Source of the DNA: Arbacia lixula
Lineage: Eukaryota; Echinodermata; Echinoidea; Arbacioida; Arbaciidae
Direction: 5' to 3'
Length of the DNA stretch: 64,000 nucleotides
Assembly (NCBI GenBank): GCA_963669155.1
Contig: OZ022576.1
Coordinates: 19,222,233 to 19,286,232, forward strand
Shown here piece by piece: positions 11,601 through 20,584 of the stretch (position 1 is its first letter; every line of letters begins with the position of its first letter). Below the pieces are notes generated by a model. That model worked only from the letters and a program-made list of their open reading frames with translations, had not been told where the DNA came from and made no database searches. Made by a program: the position numbers and the translations under genes.

Positions 11601-14183
11601 ACTAAACGCGATCTGATCCAGCCGAAATCTGCAGAGCACACCAGCAAGGGCGTTGGTGAGGTCGGGGCCAGTAAGGAGGTGTGCATTAAGACTCTCTCCC
11701 TTGAAGGATGCACTGCAATCAAATACTACTCTTAGCTTGTTGGGTTGTCTAACTCCATGATGGGGAATGTACCAGACAGGATCTCCCGGCTTGGGTTCTG
11801 GCACAGTTTCAGCATATCCACTGTCGATGAGAGCTGCCATCTTCTCTGTGTATATCTTGTGGTACTCTGGGTCCTGCACAAACTTTCTCTTGAGCTGTCC
11901 GATACGCTTGAAGGCTAAAGCTCTGTTGTTGGGTAGACAAGGCTTGTCTTCGATGAAAGGCAGTGGGGTCTCATAGTGGCCATCATTGTGCACCTTCACA
12001 TTCTTGTTGAGGATCTCCATGAAGCGTGTATCTAACTGGGAGTACGGTTTGCCATCTGTATGTCTCTCTGTGAAGTCCGACTCCAAGACGCTGATGATCT
12101 CTTCCTTCACAAGAGTCTTGTGTGCAAAGGCTATCTTGCTTCTCTGGCCTTCAAGCTGGACATCTTCTGAGACTGTCTGGATGGTCACTTTATGACAGAT
12201 TCCCACTGGGACGTTGGGGTTGTCCTCCTCATTAGTTCCTACAGAGCCGACTATGCTCCATCCAAGTGTCGTTTTCATTCCAAACGGCCCATCGTTTGGT
12301 GAGGGGATGATCTCCTTCGGGACGAGTGCTCTTGGGCAGTCGAAGCCAATGAGGAGACCGACTTGGCAGTCTTGTAGAGGCGGTATCAGGTCGGCAATGT
12401 CCTTCAGATGTGCAAAGGATGCAGCCAGATCAGGCGTAGGAATATGGTTCCTGTTTGCTGGCATGACGTTCCTTGAGTATGTTGGGGGTAGCTTGATGCG
12501 GTTGCTGCTGTTGAACCCTCTCACGGTAAGTCCATTCACCCTTTGACTGGAAACCTTTGTATTCGCCTTTGTCAATGTCGACAGGATGAGATTAACCGGC
12601 GTTCCTGCAGCACCTAGCCCCTTCCGCACGTCATCCAGGATAAATGTTGAGTCTGATTGAGTATCTAACATGGCATACACCAACAATTCCTTCGATCCTT
12701 GATGTGACAACCATACTGGCACAATTGCTGAGGTTTTCAACAACTTGTCATCACAATGTGTAGCGTTGCTGTTAGATTCCTTACAACGATCATCCTTAGG
12801 CTTCCAATCTGGGTCGTGTAACGATGTAGGATGTCGTCCCTTGCAGCTGCTACAAGTAGATCTGCCTCTGCATTCTTTCGACCTGTGACCAGGTTTTAGG
12901 CATCCATAGCACAGGCCATTGGTCAAAACAAATTTCTTTCGGTCTGCTAACTTGTTGTCTTCAGACAAAAACAGCTTGCAATTGTCCAGGCGGTGTTCTC
13001 CCTTACAGAAAGAACAGGTGGCTGATCGAGAGGATGAAGCGAATCCCCTTGCCTTGTTCTGTTGTTTCCTTGACTCGTGTTTCTTTGATTCAGGTCGACT
13101 GTTTGATGGAGAATGCAGATCAGCAGTCGCTGGGAAGCAAGCTATTCTGGCCTCATCTTGTACGAACTTGCTGAAGATGCGAAATGGAGGGAAGTCAGCT
13201 CCAGTGTGGTCTATCCAGTCTATCACCTTCCGAGACCATCGTGCGATCATCCAGTCGGGAAGTTTGCTCAACAGTTTGCGATTTTCCCTCTCATCATTAA
13301 GACATTGCAAGCTTCCAATTTGCTCCATAGCTGCTTCACACTGACGTAGGAAATCACCTAGTCGACGCAGTCCAGCAGAATCTTTGGTTGATATCCTTGG
13401 CCAGTTGTCAAGCTTATCTCGGAAGGCATTGGAGATGGTGAATCTGTTTCCGTACCTATGGTTAAGTGCTGCCTTTGCTTGATTGTAGGCTTCATCGCTG
13501 GCGATCATTGCATAACCCTTCACCAACTCTAGGGGTTCTCCACTCAAGTACTTCTTAAGGAAAAAGAATCTGTCCGATGTACGTACCCCAGATTCCTCCA
13601 AGAGCAGGTCAATGGAGTTCTTCCATCCTGGGAATAGCAGGGGATCACCACTGAAAATATCTGGCTCAGGAAGGGGGAGTCTTGATGCTCTCATCTGTTG
13701 AGCGACTATTGTGGAGATAGGTGACGCTTCTACTGGGAACGCAGCAAGGTCAGCTTGCTCAGCTTGCTCAGCTTTTGAGCGAACAGAATTCACTCGTGAT
13801 CTTGGTGACCTCGATTCCACCAGAGTGCATAAGGTTTGCCTCATCAGTTCATTATGTTCATCCTCCGCATCATCGAGTGCACTCTCACCGTTGTCCTCCT
13901 CTCCCAGAGCAGCCGCGAGAGCTTCGAGCTTTTCTTGAAGACCTATAGCTTCATCCATGAGCTTTTGTGCCGAGTCTCGAAGATCCTTTATGTTCTCTTC
14001 TTCGCTTTCACCAGAGAGGATGGTCCTCAACTGATTTGCCTTCCTCTTATACGCTTTTAACGAGGACTTCAGGTTACGCTTTGTGGTATCATACTGGTAC
14101 CGCTGTCCCCTTTCCGTAGGCTCTCTCAATCTGGCACCGGCTTCCAGTCTGGCAGCCGACTCCACATTTCCTTGTCCTTCCAT
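8649..14183 (-). CDS. BEL/Pao retrotransposon gag-pol polyprotein, intact
   Basis: A single uninterrupted frame. The first ATG (14183) gives 1,844 residues; the frame stays open up to a TTG at 14273, which adds 30 residues. Numbered from that TTG, the order is a coiled Gag region, a DUF1759-like segment (about 190-340) and CCHC-type zinc knuckles (about 421-480, including CYGCLKPGHRSKEC). Then come an aspartic protease with DTQS in place of DTGS (about 538), a reverse transcriptase with YVDD (about 973), and an RNase H-like region (HHFADASS, YWTDSQ). The integrase has an HHCC finger, catalytic D (GMDCFG), D (SDQGTN, about 1620) and E (WERQIG, about 1672), and a DUF5641-like tail. This is the BEL/Pao order. 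All key residues seen are present and no stop or shift was found. There is no env. Confidence 0.95.
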   Translation of the reverse strand: MEGQGNVESAARLEAGARLREPTERGQRYQYDTTKRNLKSSLKAYKRKANQLRTILSGESEEENIKDLRDSAQKLMDEAIGLQEKLEALAAALGEEDNGESALDDAEDEHNELMRQTLCTLVESRSPRSRVNSVRSKAEQAEQADLAAFPVEASPISTIVAQQMRASRLPLPEPDIFSGDPLLFPGWKNSIDLLLEESGVRTSDRFFFLKKYLSGEPLELVKGYAMIASDEAYNQAKAALNHRYGNRFTISNAFRDKLDNWPRISTKDSAGLRRLGDFLRQCEAAMEQIGSLQCLNDERENRKLLSKLPDWMIARWSRKVIDWIDHTGADFPPFRIFSKFVQDEARIACFPATADLHSPSNSRPESKKHESRKQQNKARGFASSSRSATCSFCKGEHRLDNCKLFLSEDNKLADRKKFVLTNGLCYGCLKPGHRSKECRGRSTCSSCKGRHPTSLHDPDWKPKDDRCKESNSNATHCDDKLLKTSAIVPVWLSHQGSKELLVYAMLDTQSDSTFILDDVRKGLGAAGTPVNLILSTLTKANTKVSSQRVNGLTVRGFNSSNRIKLPPTYSRNVMPANRNHIPTPDLAASFAHLKDIADLIPPLQDCQVGLLIGFDCPRALVPKEIIPSPNDGPFGMKTTLGWSIVGSVGTNEEDNPNVPVGICHKVTIQTVSEDVQLEGQRSKIAFAHKTLVKEEIISVLESDFTERHTDGKPYSQLDTRFMEILNKNVKVHNDGHYETPLPFIEDKPCLPNNRALAFKRIGQLKRKFVQDPEYHKIYTEKMAALIDSGYAETVPEPKPGDPVWYIPHHGVRQPNKLRVVFDCSASFKGESLNAHLLTGPDLTNALAGVLCRFRLDQIAFSCDVKEMFYQFRVREDHRDFFRFLWWKDGDYSQPLQDMRATVHLFGASSSPGCSNFCLKRLASDKATEFGDDVKNFIHNNFYVDDGLKSVSTPQEAIDLIARTKEMCKEGGLHLHKFISNSKEVLSSIPPEDVVKDAANVDLLQEHLPMQRALGVKWCLESDTFQFRLTLDDKPLTRRGILSTVMSVYDPLGLISPIVLKGKEILQDLCKSSLDWDDPLPDELRTKWEKWRSDLPNLEILKIKRCYMPQDFGKVKLQQLHHFADASSSGYGQCTYLRSINEEGQVHCTLVMGKSRVAPLKPVTIPRLELTAAVVAVNVGVFVEKELAITNIEHFYWTDSQVVLGYINNDSKRFHVFVANRIRQIQQHSSPAQWRHVRSNENPADVASRGSSVAQLLTSDWLTGPSFLWDTELPSPVEHEEFTLQEEDAEVKRSHVHVTQRGSSGLEVSRLEYFSSWLKARRAIAYCHLFLIRLKQRCHGKRAEDSAESTSVKMEMTVDDLKKAEMTILKAVQDEAFHDEMETLKAFREADSITAQEKKRGLKRSNRLCSLDAFLDKDQVLRVGGRLKHSTEPFEVKHPVILPQNSHVTALIIQYCHQQVAHQGRGMTVNRIRANGYWIIGCSNAVSKFIRKCVTCRKLRSPTQTQKMADLPKDRVEPATPFEFSGMDCFGPWLIREGRKELKRYGLVFTCMSCRAVHIETLHSLSTDSFINALRRFLSIRGPVRQLRSDQGTNFVGAKAEFAKLMETDHDSVRDYLMKENCDYITFNFNVPTASHMGGSWERQIGTIRRVLDGLMHHAGPQLDDESLRTLMCETAAIVNSRPLTIENVNDPTHPVPLTPNHLLTTKTSILLPPPGNFVKEDLYSRKRWRRVQHLVNEFWNRWKKEFLQNLQSRQKWTHPQREAKVGDVVMLKDDNTPRCQWTLARIKETFPSSDGLVRKVKVVISDAKLNDDGTRARPSQILDRPVHKLVTLLPVEEQCTVVKT

Positions 14184-14283
14184 AGTGATCGCAAACGAAG
14201 AGTTATTGATTGAGGAAAGGTTTCTACTTGACGAGGAGTTCCAATCGCAGAAGTCAAGTTCCAAATGAGCCAAGAGTTTTTAC

Positions 14284-15435
14284 TGTCACAGCAATGAGTC
14301 AATGAGACATCTCGTTGAGAATATTGTTTCTATCTTTATTCACTGTCGCTAGAAACATAGGTTTTACAGGCTTATCCTCTTGATTTCGAATTCTTTACAG
14401 TATGGCATTGACTCGATATCCAAACAAAGTCGATGTAAATCGAAGTAAGCCGTAGTAAATCTTTAGTAAGTCGAAATAAGTCTTCAGTAAGTCGTAAGTC
14501 GTAAAAACTGTAGAAGCAAAGGGAAAAGAGAGGAACATTGAATAAATTAAATGTCCTTTGACAAGCTAACAACTGCTTATAATTAGTTAACTAAACAATA
14601 ATCAACGATATTAAGTTGAACAAACATGTATGACAACTTTCCATCAATGAGCAACTTGTGTAAACACAAAGTAGGGTACAATCTCTAACAGTTAAGCCTA
14701 TGACCAGAGTACATCATATATCACTCCAAATGAGATAAAATATATGCAATCAATAATTAACACAACAATCATTCCAACATTATCCATATTCTCACTTTTA
14801 TATGTTATTAATGATTGGAAGCATTACTATATCATTGTTTGTAACCTTGACAAGTACACATGTGTAATTCCAATGCAAACACAAAGTATCAAATCCTTCT
14901 AAAATAAATCCTTATTTTTTATCATTATTACCACTAAATCATAGAAATCATTAAACAATCTTATACTGACCTCTATGCCTTCTTAAAATCTTTAGAAGTA
15001 AAGTCGATATTGCAAAGGATTGCAAAGATAGAAACAGTTGAAGTCCCATCAGCACAGGCTGCTAAAGGTTGACTGTACAGTTTGAAGGTCCATGGTTACA
15101 GTGAAGAGAAAGTGCACTGTCATGTACACATTAACCTATGAGTGCATATACATTTAACACACACATCTAAATACATGTCTGGGACTACAGTAAGCAAGTA
15201 AGATTATCCCTCTATTGGTAGATTCTGGGACAGGAGAAAGTCTGGCTATAGAGCTAGTTTTTGCTCCAGACTTGCAAATAAGTAACTTAAATTACCAGAA
15301 GCTAGTCTTGCATCAAAACTGACAAATAAGCTGAAATTACATGGTCAGAAGCTACTTTTGCCTCAAAACTGACAAATAGGCAGAAATTACAAATTATCAC
15401 TAGGATTTTGACAATTTCAAACCATTTTCACCACA
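14284..15435 (-). mobile_element. BEL/Pao 5' LTR (1152 bp)
   Basis: Right-hand LTR, upstream of gag-pol on the minus strand, with the same termini and length as 6400-7551. About 100 bp separates it from the first ATG. A primer-binding site should lie just below 14284; a TGGCTCATTTGG stretch starts 11 bases inside, but I cannot assign it to a tRNA. Confidence 0.93.
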
Positions 15436-15440
15436 TATAT
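15436..15440. repeat. Target-site duplication TATAT, right copy
   Basis: It matches 6395-6399 and closes the BEL insertion. Confidence 0.85.
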
Positions 15441-16880
15441 TAACACAAATTAAACAAAACAATCATGCAATTTATATATATATGCATTTGTAAGTACAAA
15501 TTAATTACAATAAAATAGCTGAAAATATTAAATATAATTACTCAATTGTTATAATCATGTAACGCTGTTTAATCAAATAAACTGAACGAATAGCTTCCGG
15601 AATCAAGTTTTAAATAAACAAATCCACTAATCCCCCAACTTATAATACACCCTTAAATTAGTCCTAACCATTCCTAGCTCCCATCTGGACAGCCACCCCC
15701 ACCCCCTAACACCAACCCCACCCCAACCATATACATAACCGCTTAAACTACCCTTCCCTTAAATTCGCTATATACCCCCTCCACAAAAAAAACACACTAA
15801 CTTCTACATGTATACCCCCTTCCTTTTAACCTTCCCCCCCCCCCCTTCCCTTCCCCAACCTGCTCACGCTCACCTCTTTACTCCTGCGTTCACAACTGTC
15901 ATAGTTAAAAAAAAAAAAAAAAAAAAATCTTTCCATAACCTACCAAAGCAGTATCATATAACCTTTCCAATTATATTTTTTGTAAATAATCATATGTTAC
16001 ATAAATAACTTATAGTGTCTATTAAGCTAACCTTTCCCGTTATTTTGTTGTAAATGATTATACATGTTATTACATAAACAACCTCCATAGTCTATTAAAT
16101 TAACATGTCAACATATTCCCACTTTTGCAAATGTAGTCCCAATTTACCCCTTTTAATTGCTAATTTCTTTTCCTCCTCTCTATAGTTCAAAATATCCTGT
16201 TGTATTTTCCTTGACGAGGGAAGAGTAGATCCTGTTCTAGATTTAAATATAATATATTTTACCATAACTATCAACGTATTAACAAATTTTATTCTTATAG
16301 ATTTACCTGGAAGACCGACAAATATATCCATCCTTCCATTCTAAAGTTGCAATTTCTGTTAACTCAAATAATTGAATCATAATTTGCCAAACTTCCTTAA
16401 CTTTTGGGCAGTTTAAAAACACATGAATATATGTCTCAACTTCCTGGTGACAAAAGGAGCACAGATTATCTGTTACAAAATCAAATTTTGAGAGCTGCTC
16501 TTTCGTATATATAGCTCTATGTAATAATTTATATTGGAATTCCCTGTATTTCCTAATGAGAGTCATGCTTCTCAAACCACTATATGTCTCCGTAATTTGC
16601 TTTTCAGTAAACTGGAAAACAGTTTGGTTATCACTAATCTGCAATACAAATAATTTTCTTAATTCTTTAACCAAGTAATCATAGACCTTTCTGGATTTTA
16701 TGTCTCTAAACATTACGTTTTGTTCGGAAATATTTAATCCTATATCAAAATTCGCTATATCAACCTCGTGAAATTTAACCACAACGGTGTCATCTTTTAA
16801 AACTTCTTGTATCACTTAATTTTTTTTTTTATTATTATTATTTTTATTATTATTATTTTTTTTAAATACATCATTAATTA
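15441..16880 (-). pseudogene. 5'-truncated Tx1/L1-like LINE, RT C-terminal region, broken
   Basis: The minus-strand frame at 16303-16815 carries the zinc-finger tail found after the reverse transcriptase of L1/Tx1-type LINEs: CSFCHQEVETYIHVFLNC, spaced C-x2-C-x7-H-x4-C. Upstream of it is the typical KYREFQYKLLHRAIY stretch. The frame then shifts near 16310-16330, and the rest of the C-terminus continues in the frame at 16095-16331. The RT core and endonuclease are absent, so the copy is 5'-truncated as well as shifted. The 3' end continues at 6324-6399 beyond the BEL insertion. Total LINE length is about 1.5 kb. Confidence 0.8.
16818..16880. repeat. AT-rich T/ATT low-complexity run
   Basis: T and ATT runs lie between the LINE frame and the second copy of the 14-bp CA-rich flank. 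The run may be filler at the truncated 5' junction. Confidence 0.6.
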
Positions 16881-16909
16881 ACACAGACACACACCCATAC
16901 ACACACACC

Positions 16910-16941
<32 letters not shown>
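16881..16941. repeat. CA microsatellite, right half
   Basis: CACA runs with CACCCATA interruptions. The array begins with the 14-bp word that also ends the left array at 6323. Confidence 0.85.
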
Positions 16942-16944
<3 letters not shown>

Positions 16945-17280
16945 ATGGCTATCTTGAAGATTTCTTGCCGCTCTTGTTCATCCCCATTATACTCCAGTGG
17001 CATGCCTCAGAAGGTTCTGAAAAGGAAGATTGGTGTTGGTGGGTTATTTTGGATAAAAAGGGTAAATTTTCTTTCTTCAAAGTGAATTTAAATAAAGGCT
17101 TAGTCCATTTTATGCCATTCTACCCTGCAAATGAGAAAACTGTGAAGACAGTTCCATCAAGTTTTTCCTTCAATCATTACGTGTACAAATCTACAAGTTG
17201 TAGAAACATAAAGGTTTTATCATGTACAGCAGTTTGGAACGTTATGGCTTGTTTCATGATGTGGTAATGTGTACCCTCTA

Positions 17281-17651
17281 TCTGTAAAAGTGGACATTTT
17301 CGCGCGATTAATTTTTCGGAGTAAAAATTTCGCGTGTTTTTAATTTTGCGGGTTGTCCAGCCCTTTGGACGATCAATTCACTCAGCACACCACTGTCATG
17401 TGCATACGCCAGTACTGGCCGGGCAGCGGCAATAGCATGATAATGTTGTTGAAGCGCTGACGGCTAAACCATAAACGTAGGCCTATGCGCGTAAGTACGT
17501 GATGCATAAGGCATCAAAGCAAGCGCGCATAAAAAGCGGGCCGATATGAACTTCGGCGCAAATATATTTGCACGTTTTTATTTTTGCGCCAAATACATGC
17601 CGTGTGCAATGCGCGAAAATTTCCACACCGCGAAAATTTCCACTTTTACAG
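17281..17651. mobile_element. TA-flanked palindromic MITE, CTGTAAAAGTGG ends
   Basis: The left arm CTGTAAAAGTGGACATTTTC and the right arm, its inverse with one difference, frame about 370 bp. TA lies on both sides (17279-17280 and 17652-17653). The interior is rich in CGCG. There is no coding capacity. TA duplication suggests a Tc1/mariner-type mobiliser, but that is inference. Confidence 0.7.
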
Positions 17652-17713
17652 TAGTATTCTTTTGTATTAATCTTCTCCGAAGTCTCCTTCTGTCTCCATC
17701 TCTCTTTATATCT

Positions 17714-17738
17714 TCCCCCCCCCCCCCCCCCCCCCCCA
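17714..17738. repeat. Poly(C) run
   Basis: An uninterrupted run of about two dozen C follows CTTC repeats. Similar runs occur at 15834-15844, 26429-26439, 59009-59019 and 60548-60562. Confidence 0.85.
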
Positions 17739-18241
17739 CTTCTCTCTCTTTCTTTTCTGGACTTTAAAAAATTGTCTCTAGTTTTTGGTGGTCCCTCCAC
17801 AAAGATATCCTGAGTATGTTTTCCTCTCTCATTTGATCTTGGCTGTATTGATATGACTTTGTTGGAATGGTAATAATTCCTATTAATGACAAAATTATGC
17901 CGTACCACAGCAATTTTTGTTGAAGTCTTTTTCTGCCACAATTGCGCTATTGGACTTTTAATATACATGTACAAAAATCCTATCATGGAGAATGTCTCAC
18001 ACAGGAGGAGTTCATGTGATATGAATAATGGTCAATAGGTCACACATTGCTGGCTTTAAGACCTTGTACACTGTAGGATCAGACAACCACAATATATCTC
18101 TCCCATTGTGCCCTTATCAGTGTTACATCCTACAACAACAAGTGTGGCAAAGATAAGTTTGTCTAGACCATTGCCTTTACATGTATGTAATGCAGGGTAA
18201 TGTGGGCAGTGTGACCGCGAACTAAAAGAAAAAGATGCAGA

Positions 18242-18601
18242 TTAAAGGGAATAAACTGTACTGGGAAGAAACAGGTGATCGTGAGTTATCTTTTTACCAA
18301 TGGTCTTAAAACCATGTATTGTCCATTTAGAAACTTGCTGAAAGTTATTTGCCTTAAAATGACCCACATTTGGAGAAATTAATTATTAAATCACAAATCT
18401 TCAAAATGTTCGGCCCGAACATCTTGAGGAGTTGCGATTCAATTACTAATTACTCCAAGTGTGGATCATTTGAGGGCAAATAACTTTCAGCAAGTTTCTA
18501 CAATGGACAATACAGGGAGTTAAGACCATTGGTAAGTAGATTCCTCACGGTCACATTTTTTGAAGGCTTTTTGTCTTCCCAGTACAGTATATTCCCTTGA
18601 A
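18242..18601. mobile_element. TTAA-flanked palindrome, 352 bp, almost fully self-complementary
   Basis: It starts AGGGAATAAACTGTACTGGG at 18246 and ends with the inverted form at 18597. TTAA (18242-18245) and TGAA (18598-18601) flank it. The arms pair almost end to end around a centre at ATGTTCGGCCCGAACAT (about 18407-18423). No protein is encoded. Same insertion signature as the elements at 2610, 26475 and 30276. Confidence 0.85.
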
Positions 18602-20012
18602 GAGACACCAGATCAGTCCTACTGCTAAACTACAATCAAAACCTCTGCACATATTGTCACCATATGTGATCAGACGCTCGGTCAAACATGATCTTATGGG
18701 CCTACAGATGTACATGTACATGAAGTATGCAACCTCATGGGTTGTCCAATTCTCTCCTTTTTTCAGCTTTTATACAGAGCAAATTATATTTTGACTAGAG
18801 AGATGCCCCTTTAAAATTTGTAGGAATTTGTGGTTGAAGTTGTGCTCAAAAATTGATTCAACTTACGCTGCGTACCACATGTAGATGTACTTGCACTAGT
18901 ACCCCACACATACATACACAAACACTTTTTGATGTGATGTGACCATTGTACTGCTAAATGGCTAGGCACACATGTACATTTGTTCAGTGTAGGCCACATG
19001 CCGGGCTATGAAGGCACCTTGTACAGTGCTCTAGAACATCTCCCCAGGGCACTATTTGCCATTTGTATTGGAGCGCATTACAGTGATTGTGTTGCTATTT
19101 GCTGTGGCAGGAAGTCTGGAAATGTTAATTGGTGTTTGCTAGTGACCCCATGCTGAATGGATTGATGTGGAAGGATTGCAGGAGTATGCAGGCCTCCACT
19201 TCAACAGAGGGGTGAGGCCATGCAGGGCAGGGGCAGCCAAACATAACTTGAATGAGATCATATGACAGTACATGTAGTTCAAGAGCAACTATGCTACAAA
19301 ATAACTTGCTCTTGTTTAGAACAAATTTGAGGAATACTTTTTTTTGAGTGAAGTTTGAGGGAAAATCAGACAACTAACCAAATTTTGAATGTTTCACTGA
19401 TTATCACAAAGATCATTATTGATTGGAGGCAAATTGGCAAGGCAGTCATGAGGTTGTCATGACAGAGCATCATTTTTCTCCTATTTATATGTTTATATAT
19501 TTTTTAAATCCCAAATTTCCTCCTTTTCCACCATACAGAGTCTGATTTCATGATTTCATGGGATGTTTTTATCCATCCTAGTCTAGAACCCAGTAGGTGG
19601 ATATGGCTAGAATATATATTCTATATACGCAGATCAACTAGCTTATTGTGCAGCTTGGCTAAAGCTAGGGCTATCAATCAAGTGGTTTGGGTGGTACTGA
19701 GTGCTATAGAAATTGACAATTACAGGTACAGGTGTGGATGGAGACAAACCAAATACTGTATTTGCTCCTTTCCTCTACTCAAAGTCCGTGGGGCTTTCAT
19801 GATGATTGCTGCAAAGTAAATTGATTATTAAGAAATTTATATGGAATATTCACAAAATAGAATTTATCCATGACTAAAAATACATAGATGAGAAATTGTC
19901 CAGTTCAGTGTACATGAAATTTACCAAGAAATATGCTAGTCTTGTGAGTGAGTGTGGCAAGTAACCATCTGTGAACTTTAAAAACATGTCTTATGTGTCT
20001 GTGTATTTTCAG
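18602..20012. other. Non-coding upstream or intronic stretch
   Basis: No exon could be supported. It ends in the acceptor TATTTTCAG of the first laminin exon seen. A phase-1 exon with a start codon and signal peptide should lie upstream, here or beyond the window edge. Confidence 0.5.
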
Positions 20013-20584
20013 CTGTGGCCAGCTTCAGCCAGCAGATCCCTTCCAGTGGGTGCGAGGGTGACCGGGACAGCTGCTATGCGGGCGACCTGCTCATCGGCCG
20101 AGAGGACAAGCTCTATGCCTCATCGACGTGCGGCCTAAACGGCGCCGAGCCCTTCTACATCGTCAGCCACCTGGAGAACCGCAACCAGGAGATCTTCTAC
20201 TGCGACTCGCGCACGCCATGGCAGGAGGGTGTCAACACCCGCAACCACGAGATCAAGCACGTGGTCACGTCGATGGAGAACGAGCGCGAGAAGAAGCTGC
20301 GGTGGTGGCAGTCGGAAAATGGCCTTGAGCAGGTCTACATCCAGTTCGATCTGGAGGCCGTCTTCCACTTCACCCATCTCATCATGACCTTTAAGTATTT
20401 CCGGCCACGTGCCATGGTAATTGAGCGGTCATCCGACTTTGGGCATACATGGAAGCCCTACAGGTACTTTGCGTACGACTGCGAGGGCAGCTTCCCTGAG
20501 ATCTCCAGAGAGCCCTTCACGAATATCAGCCAAGTGATCTGTGAGAGCAGGTATTCTTCCGTGGAACCTTCGACAGGTGGAGAG
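20013..20584 (+). CDS. LAMB1: Laminin beta exon A: LN domain, main part
   Basis: Residues 1-190 of the visible chain. Acceptor TTTTCAG before 20013, donor GTACAT at 20585. It carries the LN signatures [17 protein letters not shown] and [17 protein letters not shown] at 20015 is not a start; the exon opens with two bases of a split codon. NIS is a possible N-glycosylation site. Confidence 0.96.

Noticed and set aside
8665..14268. Many plus-strand open frames inside the BEL element
   Set aside because: They are antisense shadows of the intact minus-strand gag-pol and carry no motifs.
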